Positions 45,863-52,735 of a stretch of 55,803 nt of DNA are shown here, piece by piece. Both the position numbers and the translations under genes were made by a program. The DNA is taken from assembly GCA_947627355.1 (NCBI GenBank), contig CANQVX010000011.1, positions 1 through 55,803 of the forward strand. The letters are read 5' to 3'. How positions within the stretch are numbered: the stretch's first letter is position 1; each line of letters begins with the position of its first letter. Source of the DNA: an uncultured Bacilli bacterium (GTDB lineage Bacteria; Bacillota_I; Bacilli_A; RFN20; CAG-631). Under the pieces are notes generated by a model. The model was given only the letters and a program-made list of their open reading frames with translations. It did no database searches and had not been told where the DNA came from.

Positions 45863-45883
45863 ACAATATCTATATTGTATAGT
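45854..45883 (+). promoter_or_regulatory. Strong promoter with palindromic operator in its spacer
   Basis: TTGACA (45854-45859), 18 bp, TATAGT (45878-45883). The spacer holds the perfect palindrome TACAATAT-CT-ATATTGTA (45862-45879), the classical position for a repressor. Transcription would start near 45890 with a small GACG/CGTC hairpin (45890-45905), then a weak hairpin with a T run (45911-45939), then the peptide at 45992. Confidence 0.65.
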
Positions 45884-45991
45884 TATATTGACGAAAGCAA
45901 ACGTCTTTAAAAAACTTGGGAAACGTTAAGGGTTTTTTTCTCCGATTTTACATATATAGTTTTTAAACATGTAAAAAAGGGAGGCGATGTT

Positions 45992-46072
45992 ATGGTAGAA
46001 TTAATTATTATTTTACTATTAATATTACTCATTATTATCGTCGTTAAGAACGATAGTAACAAAAGAAACTAA
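45992..46072 (+). CDS. 26-residue hydrophobic peptide, candidate type I toxin
   Basis: A small ORF starting at ATG 45992 after GGGAGG (45979-45984). It encodes MVELIIILLLILLIIIVV followed by a polar basic tail KNDSNKRN: one membrane-spanning helix with a charged end. This size and shape are typical of type I toxins (Ibs, TxpA and Fst-like peptides share it), but I cannot assign a family. A convergent antisense RNA overlaps its stop codon. The segment at 46148-46160 of the same strand can pair over 13 bp with its SD. An alternative is a non-toxic small membrane peptide. Confidence 0.65.
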   Translation: MVELIIILLLILLIIIVVKNDSNKRN

Positions 46073-46166
46073 ACTCTTAATAATATTTTTATCTTTTACA
46101 GCGGTAAAATTATTAGGAGTTCAAAATCCATATCGGAGATTTTGAGCCATCGCTTCCCTTATCCGA
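46058..46166 (-). ncRNA. Small antisense RNA 1, candidate antitoxin
   Basis: Minus-strand promoter TTGAAG (46200-46195), 17 bp, TATAAT (46177-46172) with a TGC extension; predicted start near 46165. The RNA folds as a stem TCAAAATC / GATTTTGA with loop TCCGATATG (46121-46145), then a 13-bp stem (46072-46121) followed by a U-rich tract (46071-46060). It ends across the toxin stop codon, as in TxpA/RatA-type pairs. Near its 5' end AAGGGA plus ATG could start a 9-residue peptide (MAQNLRYGF). The RNA is about 105 bases. Confidence 0.6.
46072..46121. terminator. Shared hairpin between the small toxin ORF and antisense RNA 1
   Basis: AACTCTTAATAAT (46072-46084) pairs with ATTATTAGGAGTT (46109-46121), one G-T. 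The minus-strand exit is U-rich; the plus-strand exit is not, so plus transcripts may continue to about 46170. Confidence 0.6.
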
Positions 46167-46171
46167 TATAT

Positions 46172-46200
46172 ATTATAGCATTTGATTTAATTTCCTTCAA
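46172..46200 (-). promoter_or_regulatory. Promoter of small RNA 1
   Basis: Minus strand: TTGAAG, 17-bp spacer, TGC-TATAAT. Extended -10 and perfect hexamer. Confidence 0.65.
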
Positions 46201-46301
46201 TACCATTTTATGTAAATGATTTTTTTGAATTTAAATCAATTGTTTATCACTTTTCTAGCAATTTTGTTTCAAAAAAGTCTCAAAATTGTAATTTATTAGA
46301 A
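46201..46301. other. Gap between the two small RNA genes
   Basis: No ORF with an SD is visible. It contains one 8-bp inverted repeat CAATTTTG (46259-46266) / CAAAATTG (46281-46288) without a T run. It might be the remnant of a lost toxin frame. Confidence 0.4.
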
Positions 46302-46376
46302 CAAAAAAACTCTTAATAATATTTTATCTTTGAACCAGTAAATTTATTAAGAGTTCAAAACCTATATCGAGGTTCT
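46302..46376 (-). ncRNA. Small RNA 2, paralogue of small RNA 1
   Basis: Minus-strand promoter TTGAAT (46411-46406), 17 bp, TATAAT (46388-46383); predicted start near 46376. The RNA of about 75 bases has a hairpin AACCT / AGGTT with loop CGATAT (46359-46374), then a strong terminator: perfect 12-bp stem (46308-46319 / 46344-46355) followed by seven U. It aligns along its length with small RNA 1; the first stem differs in both arms while the loop CGATAT is kept. No toxin frame overlaps it. Confidence 0.65.
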
Positions 46377-46382
46377 AAGAAA

Positions 46383-46412
46383 ATTATAATACTTGAATGA
46401 CACTAATTCAAG
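46383..46412. promoter_or_regulatory. Small RNA 2 promoter overlapped by an inverted repeat and a possible RHH-gene -10
   Basis: CTTGAAT (46392-46398) / ATTCAAG (46406-46412) covers the -35 and spacer of the minus-strand promoter. On the plus strand TATAAT (46385-46390) overlaps the minus -10 and could serve the RHH gene, though its -35 is poor. Confidence 0.5.
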
Positions 46413-46430
46413 ACTGAAAGGACACAAAAC

Positions 46431-46622
46431 ATGGCAGTAAGTGAAGCAAAAATAAGAGCAAATGCTCGTTATACTAAAAAAGCATACAAAAAAGTTGCGA
46501 TTTATTTAAACAAAGATAGCAACAAAGACATCATTGAATGCTTAGATGGTGTAAAATCTAAAAATGCATTTATTATTGAATGCATTAATGAAAAATTAGA
46601 AAGTATGAAAAGCAAAGCCTGA
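46431..46622 (+). CDS. Ribbon-helix-helix (Arc/CopG-like) DNA-binding protein
   Basis: A 63-residue basic protein. After a lysine/arginine-rich start (EAKIRANARYTKKAYKK) comes a short strand VAIYLNK and two helices ending SKNAFIIECINEKLES, the pattern of Arc/CopG regulators common on mobile elements and as antitoxins. AAAGGA (46417-46422) precedes the ATG by eight bases; stop TGA. No toxin gene sits immediately next to it, dinB being downstream. It may repress the small RNA 2 promoter or the operator promoter at 45854, both of which have palindromes. Confidence 0.75.
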   Translation: MAVSEAKIRANARYTKKAYKKVAIYLNKDSNKDIIECLDGVKSKNAFIIECINEKLESMKSKA

Positions 46623-46626
46623 ATTA

Positions 46627-46665
46627 TGTTAAAATATCTTAAACACTCTAAACTGGAGGTTTTTT
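46627..46665 (+). promoter_or_regulatory. dinB upstream region: extended -10 and SD hairpin
   Basis: TGT plus TAAAAT (46630-46635) and the SD TGGAGG (46654-46659). AAAC-A-CTC (46641-46648) can pair with GAGGTTT (46656-46662), followed by T: a weaker relative of the spoIVB and sigG hairpins. Confidence 0.35.
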
Positions 46666-46668
46666 AAA

Positions 46669-47841
46669 ATGCCAATTATTGTTCATATTGATATGAATTC
46701 TTTTTTTGCTAGTTGTGAAGTAAAAAGAAATCCATCTTTAAAGGGAAAAGAAATCATTATCTCTGGTAAGACTAATCGAAGCATCGTATCAGCTGCTTCT
46801 TATGAAGCTAAAAGAAAAGGTATCTATACCACTATGCCTTATTATTTAGCAAAACAAATCTGTCCAGACGCTTATTTTTTTGAAGGTGATCATGAATATT
46901 ATTCAAAAGTTAGCAAAGAAATCTTTTCTTTTTTAAATAAAAGATATCCTTTACTTGAAATGGCAAGTATTGATGAATGTTATATTGATATGAGTAATAT
47001 CAAAATAACTGAACCAGAAAAATATTTTAAAAATCTCCAAAAAGAAATCTATGAAAAAATGCATATTCCTTGTTCAATAGGTGTTTCATATAATAAATTT
47101 CTAGCCAAAATGGCTTCTGATATGAAAAAGCCAATGGGAATAACCTTTATTAAACATAAAGATGTTAGTACTAAAATATGGCCACTTAAAATTGAAGATA
47201 TGTATGGAATAGGTAAAGCTAGTAGTAAAAAACTAAGAGAAATAGGTATTAATACCATTGGTGATTTAGTTAAAAGTGATGATGAAAGAGTTAAAAAAAT
47301 TTTAGGTAGTTATTATAGTCATCATATCGATAATGCTTTAGGTAAAGGTATTTCAACCTTAGATTTAACTAAAGCCACTCCTAAAAGTGTTGGACATTCC
47401 TATACTCTTGCTTTTGATAGTGATGATATTGATATTATTAAACAATCATTTTATCCATTATGTGAGCAAGTTAGTAATCGTTTAAAATCTATTGATATGT
47501 TAGGTTATACTATCACAATTGTGATAAAAAATAGTCAATTTGTGGTCACTAATAAATCAAAAAAGTTAATGCTTCCAACCAATGATGTTGATAAAATCTA
47601 TTTAGAAGGTATGAAATTACTAGACATAATCTTAAAAGAAAAAATAAGATTAATTGGCGTATCCATGTCATCTTTAATCTTTGCAAAAGATTATAATGAA
47701 CAATTAGATTTCTTTAATTTACAACATTATAAATTATCTAAAAGTGATCAATTTATTGAACAATTGAATCAAATAGCTGGTAAAAAAATATTTATCAAAG
47801 CAAAGGATGCTAAAATCTATGAAAAGAAACCTAGTAACTGA
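46669..47841 (+). CDS. dinB: DNA polymerase IV (Y family)
   Basis: Error-prone translesion polymerase. Catalytic acids are in HIDMNSFFASCE and ASIDECYIDMS; the fingers/palm have SAASYEAKRKGI, the thumb has a helix-hairpin-helix region (WPLKIEDMYGIGKASSKKLREIGI), and the little finger follows. It has 390 residues. It starts after GGAGG and overlaps xerD by 23 bases, ending in TGA. No LexA box was found upstream. Confidence 0.94.
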   Translation: MPIIVHIDMNSFFASCEVKRNPSLKGKEIIISGKTNRSIVSAASYEAKRKGIYTTMPYYLAKQICPDAYFFEGDHEYYSKVSKEIFSFLNKRYPLLEMASIDECYIDMSNIKITEPEKYFKNLQKEIYEKMHIPCSIGVSYNKFLAKMASDMKKPMGITFIKHKDVSTKIWPLKIEDMYGIGKASSKKLREIGINTIGDLVKSDDERVKKILGSYYSHHIDNALGKGISTLDLTKATPKSVGHSYTLAFDSDDIDIIKQSFYPLCEQVSNRLKSIDMLGYTITIVIKNSQFVVTNKSKKLMLPTNDVDKIYLEGMKLLDIILKEKIRLIGVSMSSLIFAKDYNEQLDFFNLQHYKLSKSDQFIEQLNQIAGKKIFIKAKDAKIYEKKPSN

Positions 47842-48703
47842 ATATAAACAATATTTATTAATCGAAAGAGGACTTGCTAATCTTACTATTGCTAGTTATA
47901 TTCAAGAATTAACTAAACTTGAAAACTATTTAATAGATAAAGATATTAAGATTGAACAAGCGACTTTTAATGATTTAAATGACTTTTTATTAAGTCTAGA
48001 TGTTAATACAACTACTTATAATCATTATGTCACCATCTTTCGTAATTTTTATAAATATTTGCTTAAAGAGCATTATGTTTTAAACTTTCATATTGATGAT
48101 TTAGAATATAAAAAGAAAGCCATTCATTATCCAGTAACTTTAAAACTAAATGAAATACATCAAATGATTCAAACTTTACCAGATAACTTATATGGAAAAA
48201 GAGATCAAGCCATTATCTTGATTTTATATTGCAGTGGCCTTAGAGTTAGTGAACTTATCAATCTAGAACTAAGTCAACTTAACTTTAAAGAAGGTTATAT
48301 TAGATGTTTTGGCAAAGGTAGCAAAGAAAAAATCATTTATTGTGGTGATATTTTAAGTGTAATATTAGCTAATTATGTTAATATAATTAGACCAACTATT
48401 TTAAATGGTATGACTACACCTTATTTATTTATAAATAAAAAAGGCGAAGCTTTATCACGTAATTATGTCTTTAATATGATTAAAAAAGCCGCTAAAAATG
48501 CAAACATTTATAAAAATGTGACACCTCATACTTTTAGACATACTTTTGCTAGTCATTTGCTTGAAAATGGGGCTGATTTACGTTCGATTCAAGAAATGCT
48601 TGGTCATCAAGATATTTCAACCACCCAAATCTATACTCATATATCTAATAAAAACATTAAGAAAAGTTATTTAGAACATTTTAAAGATCCTGATGAAGAA
48701 TAA
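47819..48703 (+). CDS. xerD: Tyrosine recombinase XerC/XerD family
   Basis: Site-specific recombinase, probably the chromosome dimer resolvase. The N-terminal SAM-like domain (about 5-85) binds DNA; catalytic residues are the Arg in SGLRVSEL, the Lys in GKGSKEK, HTFRH, and His and Tyr in LGHQDISTTQIYTH. Its 294 residues are right for XerC/D and short for phage integrases. ATG 47819 is preferred over 47807, whose SD would touch the start codon. No dif-like site was recognised in the window. Confidence 0.88.
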   Translation: MKRNLVTEYKQYLLIERGLANLTIASYIQELTKLENYLIDKDIKIEQATFNDLNDFLLSLDVNTTTYNHYVTIFRNFYKYLLKEHYVLNFHIDDLEYKKKAIHYPVTLKLNEIHQMIQTLPDNLYGKRDQAIILILYCSGLRVSELINLELSQLNFKEGYIRCFGKGSKEKIIYCGDILSVILANYVNIIRPTILNGMTTPYLFINKKGEALSRNYVFNMIKKAAKNANIYKNVTPHTFRHTFASHLLENGADLRSIQEMLGHQDISTTQIYTHISNKNIKKSYLEHFKDPDEE

Positions 48704-48714
48704 AGAGGTATTTT

Positions 48715-49953
48715 ATGAACGATTTATTTTATTTTTATAATAAGACTAAAGATGAAATATTTACTTATTTAAACGATAATAATGTTTCCTACCATTATAA
48801 AAGTGAAGCCATTAATATTATTGGTGAATTTTTAAATGATACTGTTAATATTTCTATCTATTTTGATGAAAACATTTGTGTTGAAGTAACTTTATATTTA
48901 GAAGAATCTGAAGCAAATGAAAGTAGATTTGATTATCTTATCGATAAATATAAAACCATCTGCGATAATTATTTTGGTAAACCTATCTTAGATAACACTA
49001 ATCACGATACTAAAAACATTTCTTTTATTTATGAAAATGATGAACTTGAACTAACTTTTCATGCTGGTAATAACTACACTAGAAAAATATTTATATCATT
49101 TGCTTCAAAAGCTTTTAAAGTAATTGAAAAAGAATATATTAAAAACTATAAATATCAATACCAATTATCACCCAAACATGCTTTAATGTATTTTCTTACA
49201 GGTGTGTGTTGGGGATTATTAATGTATTTGATTAATAAATCCAACTTACTTATTTGGTTAATTGGTGGTTTAGTATTTGGCCTATTATTTGGTTTTTTTA
49301 TGGAACTTACCATTCATTTAAGTATCAAACATAGTTTCAAAGAACCTAAATTTAAGAAAAGAATTAATAAAAAATATGAAGCTTTGGAATCAACATTTAA
49401 GTATGAAAAAGCTTATGAATGTTATTATTATCAAAAATTGATTTATTTATGTAAGATTTATCTATGTGATAATGGTTTTAAATTAGCTATTTATCTAAAA
49501 CCTAAGATAAAAGTAATAGATTTACCTTTGAAAACATTTAACAAAGCCTTAATCTTAAATGATTTGTTTTATGAACAAGGAAATGATATCTATTTCTTTA
49601 AGCTAATTGATGATAAAAAAGAAACAATTCAAGAGATAAAACAATTAGTTGATGAAAAACTAAACTACAATTGTGACAAATTCAATGAATTTAGAAATAA
49701 AATAAAAGATATCTTCATTGAATATAATCCTTTCAATGCTTATCATGCTGATAATAATGAATATATGTATGATAATCTAATTGAATTCATTGCTAAAGAA
49801 TGCTTTAATATACCTAATCTATCTAAAGAAGAATTAAATAAGATTGTTTTAGATGGTAATGAAGCCTTGGATGTTAAAAAAATAGCTTCTGATTTAACTG
49901 AATTAATCTATGAAAGAGTTATCAAAGATAAGAATTTAGTAACCCATGAATAA
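48715..49953 (+). CDS. Unknown protein with two central membrane segments
   Basis: I do not recognise this 412-residue protein. The N-terminal 150 residues are soluble and acidic; two close membrane segments (about 156-174 and 178-200) form a hairpin; the C-terminal half is soluble, basic then acidic. The last about 75 residues (YNPFNAYHADNNEYMYDNLIEFI) recall DUF1871-type small helical domains, but this is only an impression. AAAGAGG precedes the ATG, 11 bases after xerD, so it may be co-transcribed with dinB-xerD. Confidence 0.6.
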   Translation: MNDLFYFYNKTKDEIFTYLNDNNVSYHYKSEAINIIGEFLNDTVNISIYFDENICVEVTLYLEESEANESRFDYLIDKYKTICDNYFGKPILDNTNHDTKNISFIYENDELELTFHAGNNYTRKIFISFASKAFKVIEKEYIKNYKYQYQLSPKHALMYFLTGVCWGLLMYLINKSNLLIWLIGGLVFGLLFGFFMELTIHLSIKHSFKEPKFKKRINKKYEALESTFKYEKAYECYYYQKLIYLCKIYLCDNGFKLAIYLKPKIKVIDLPLKTFNKALILNDLFYEQGNDIYFFKLIDDKKETIQEIKQLVDEKLNYNCDKFNEFRNKIKDIFIEYNPFNAYHADNNEYMYDNLIEFIAKECFNIPNLSKEELNKIVLDGNEALDVKKIASDLTELIYERVIKDKNLVTHE

Positions 49954-50021
49954 AACTAAGGATAAACTAAAATGAAATTTGTTTGTCTTCATTATGAATA
50001 ATTTTTAGGAGGATATAAACG

Positions 50022-50426
50022 ATGTGGAAGTTTATTAAATATTGTTTGCATGATTGCATTGTTAACAAAATAGAAATAAAAGATTCAACTTTAATTTTAA
50101 ATTTTGTCAATGGCATTTATGAATTTGATGATAACATTAAGATGTATAAAAATATTAAAGACTGTAATATTCATATAAATATCGATAATTTAAATGAAAA
50201 CGAAGCTTTTGAACATATTTCAATAAATCTTTTTAAAAAGAATATTAGAAAAAATTTATCTTTTAATGAATTTATTGAAATGGTTAAAAAAGATAATTTT
50301 AAAATTTATTTAGATTTTTATTCGACTTTTACAAGAGGAATATTATTAAAAGGATATTGTAAAAAATATGAAATTGAATTACTTATTAGCGAAATTAATG
50401 ATATTCAAGTAGTTTTTACTAAGTAA
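50022..50426 (+). CDS. Small protein of unknown function
   Basis: A 134-residue soluble, lysine/asparagine-rich protein starting MWKFIKYCLHDCIVNKIEIK, with alternating strands (DSTLILNFVNGIYEF) suggesting a beta-rich fold. The HDC...I..DSTLIL.F..GIYEF pattern resembles immunity-type proteins of the SUKH/DUF kind, but I cannot name a family. TAGGAGG at 50006-50012 supports the ATG, and a terminator follows. No clear promoter was found in the 68-base gap before it. Confidence 0.6.
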   Translation: MWKFIKYCLHDCIVNKIEIKDSTLILNFVNGIYEFDDNIKMYKNIKDCNIHINIDNLNENEAFEHISINLFKKNIRKNLSFNEFIEMVKKDNFKIYLDFYSTFTRGILLKGYCKKYEIELLISEINDIQVVFTK

Positions 50427-50452
50427 TTCAATATCTATACATAATTTTATAA

Positions 50453-50484
50453 GACGATTGAGTATCATTATTCAATCGTTTTTT
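50453..50484 (+). terminator. Terminator after the 50.0-kb small gene
   Basis: ACGATTGA (50454-50461) / TCAATCGT (50472-50479), 10-base loop, T run. Confidence 0.85.
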
Positions 50485-50524
50485 AAACCAAATTAAGACA
50501 AATATGAAATATCCATGAGTTATT

Positions 50525-50565
50525 AACAAAATTATTATAATTTTGTTTTTATTTTATGTTATACT
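50525..50565 (+). promoter_or_regulatory. deoB promoter with palindromic operator
   Basis: Extended -10 TGT-TATACT (50557-50565). A perfect 10-bp inverted repeat AACAAAATTA (50525-50534) / TAATTTTGTT (50538-50547) with a TTA centre covers the -35 region, a likely repressor site. Confidence 0.55.
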
Positions 50566-50585
50566 ACTAGGAGGGGGAAAGAAAT

Positions 50586-51767
50586 ATGAACAATAAATTT
50601 AAAAGAGTATTTGTGATAGTTTTAGATTCATTAGGAATAGGAAAAGCAAAAGATGCTAAGGCTTATAATGATGATATGTCAAATACTTTACAACATATTA
50701 ATGATGTTTTTCCACTTGAAATGCCAAATCTAAGATCACTTGGTATTGATAGAATCTGTGATATTAAACAACATGATATACCTTTAGATCATGCTTATTG
50801 TCTTGCTATGAATGAAGCAAGCACTGGAAAAGATACTTTAACAGGCCATTATGAAATCATGGGATTGTTAGTAACTAAGCCTTTTAAAACATTTACTGAT
50901 ACCGGTTTTCCTAAAGAATTAATCGATTTACTAGAAGAAAAATGGAATCGTAAGATTATTGGTAATTGTGCTGCTAGTGGTACTCAAATCATTAAAGATT
51001 TAGGCTTAGAACATATGCATACTAAAGCTGCTATTGTTTATACTTCAAGTGATTCAGTATTACAAATAGCTGCTCATGAAGATATCATTCCATTAAATGA
51101 ACTATATCACATGTGTGAAATAGCAAGAGAAATAACTAAAGATGAAAAATATAAATTAGGTAGAATTATTGCTCGTCCATTTATAGGAACTAGTCCTGAA
51201 AACTTTAAACGAACACCTAATCGTCATGACTATGCTTTAAAGCCATTTGATAAAACAGTTTTAAATTACTTACAAGAAGCTAATTATGATGTAATTAGCA
51301 TTGGAAAAATCGTTGATATCTTTGATCATGAAGGTATTAATGAAAGCTATAAGATTAAAAATAATGATGATGGCTGTAATAAGATATTAGAAGTCATGAA
51401 AAAAGATTTCACTGGTTTATGTTTTGTAAACCTTGTTGACTTTGATATGGAATATGGTCATCGACGTGATCCAATCGGTTATGGAAAAGCTATTGAATCT
51501 TTTGATAAATACCTAGGAGAATATAAAAAGTTATTAAACGAAGATGATTTATTAATGATTTGTGCTGACCATGGAAATGATCCAACCTATCGAGGAACTG
51601 ATCATACTAGAGAAAGAGTACCTTTACTTATTTATAGCAAATCATTTAAAGAAACTGGTATCTTAGATGAAAGTGATACTTTTGCCTGTGTAGGTGCAAC
51701 TATTAGTGATATCTTTAATGTAAAGATGCCAAAAATAGGTAAATCAATAAAAGATTTATTAAAATAA
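50586..51767 (+). CDS. deoB: Phosphopentomutase
   Basis: Interconverts (deoxy)ribose 1- and 5-phosphate in nucleoside salvage. An alkaline-phosphatase-fold enzyme with metal ligands in [11 protein letters not shown] (Asp14), the phosphothreonine region [34 protein letters not shown] and [10 protein letters not shown]. It has 393 residues. AGGAGGGGG (50569-50577) is a strong SD. It is preceded by a palindromic operator, which suggests control by a nucleoside-responsive repressor. The ABC transporter genes follow closely. Confidence 0.95.
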   Translation: MNNKFKRVFVIVLDSLGIGKAKDAKAYNDDMSNTLQHINDVFPLEMPNLRSLGIDRICDIKQHDIPLDHAYCLAMNEASTGKDTLTGHYEIMGLLVTKPFKTFTDTGFPKELIDLLEEKWNRKIIGNCAASGTQIIKDLGLEHMHTKAAIVYTSSDSVLQIAAHEDIIPLNELYHMCEIAREITKDEKYKLGRIIARPFIGTSPENFKRTPNRHDYALKPFDKTVLNYLQEANYDVISIGKIVDIFDHEGINESYKIKNNDDGCNKILEVMKKDFTGLCFVNLVDFDMEYGHRRDPIGYGKAIESFDKYLGEYKKLLNEDDLLMICADHGNDPTYRGTDHTRERVPLLIYSKSFKETGILDESDTFACVGATISDIFNVKMPKIGKSIKDLLK

Positions 51768-51790
51768 TTATTAGAAAAGAGGACTTTTAT

Positions 51791-52735
51791 ATGAAAATTA
51801 AAAAATTATTACCATTATGTTTAGTTGCAATGCTAGCTGGATGTGCTAAAAAACAAAGTAGTGAACTTACTATTTTAACTCCAACAGGAGCTCCATCAGT
51901 TGCTTTTTATAACTATGCTGATAATAAAAACTTCACTACTAATGCCACACCAACAAACATTGTAAATAGTATGACTGCAAATGGTAGTGATATCGTTGTT
52001 ATTGATACTTTAAGTGGCATTAAGGCTATTAAAAATGCAAATGCTCCTTATAAGATTCTAGCTACCATTACTTTTGGTAATTTCTATTTAGTTGGAACTG
52101 GTAATGATGATGATAATACCATTGATGCTGATGATAAAATAGTTTTATTTGGTCAAGGTCAAACACCAGATAAATTATTTAATTATCTATATCCAAACTT
52201 CACTAATATTAGTTTTGTAACTAATGTTCAAAAAGCTGGTCAATGTTTATGTAAAGGAAAAGTAACAGTTGATTCAGGTAATGTTGATGCTGATTATGTT
52301 TTTGTTGCTGAGCCAGTGCTAACAAATATTAGTAGCAATACTCAATGTGCTACTTATAACAAAACTAATATCATTGATATTCAATCAGTTTATAAAGAAA
52401 AGACAAATGATAAAAAATTAACCCAAGCTTCAATATTTGTTAAAAATGGTACTAAAAAAGAAGATATTAAAAAATTTGCAAGTAAAATTAAAAACGATAT
52501 TGAAAAAGCAATTGCCACACCTCAAGTAATTGTTGATGGCATGAATAAATTAGATGCTCAAAGTGTTACCACTAAATTTGGAATTGGGGCAAGTATTGCC
52601 AAAGCTGTAATGGAAAACGGAAATCGTTTAGGACTAGGCTTTGAATATGGTATTGATATCAAAGAAGATATCGATGCTTTCATTGCTTTATTTGAGGCTA
52701 GTGCTACCTTAGAAAGTGAATATGTTGAAAAATAA
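51791..52735 (+). CDS. ABC transporter substrate-binding lipoprotein (NMT1/TauA-like)
   Basis: A 314-residue lipoprotein with signal peptide and lipobox LAGC (Cys18). The body begins LTILTPTGAPSVAFYN and has the periplasmic-binding fold of the SsuA/TauA/NMT1 group. Substrates of this group include sulfonates and thiamine precursors; nothing here decides which. The start 24 bases after deoB and the lack of a terminator suggest one transcript, so a nucleoside-related substrate is possible. It overlaps the permease gene by 14 bases. Confidence 0.82.
   Translation: MKIKKLLPLCLVAMLAGCAKKQSSELTILTPTGAPSVAFYNYADNKNFTTNATPTNIVNSMTANGSDIVVIDTLSGIKAIKNANAPYKILATITFGNFYLVGTGNDDDNTIDADDKIVLFGQGQTPDKLFNYLYPNFTNISFVTNVQKAGQCLCKGKVTVDSGNVDADYVFVAEPVLTNISSNTQCATYNKTNIIDIQSVYKEKTNDKKLTQASIFVKNGTKKEDIKKFASKIKNDIEKAIATPQVIVDGMNKLDAQSVTTKFGIGASIAKAVMENGNRLGLGFEYGIDIKEDIDAFIALFEASATLESEYVEK

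Noticed and set aside
45890-45939. A separate 50-base RNA ended by the weak hairpin at 45911-45939
   Set aside because: The stem relies on G-T pairs and is weak; a leader of the downstream peptide is simpler, though a partial terminator is not excluded.
46148-46160. Small RNA 1 pairing with the toxin SD in trans
   Set aside because: On its own strand small RNA 1 carries the same sense as the SD, not the complement; only the plus strand is complementary, so this fits cis folding, while antisense action must be through the overlapping 3' region.
45751-46430. Insertion sequence or CRISPR array in the gene-poor patch
   Set aside because: No transposase frame, no terminal repeats with target duplication, and no regularly spaced repeats; the two similar segments are explained as paralogous small RNA genes.
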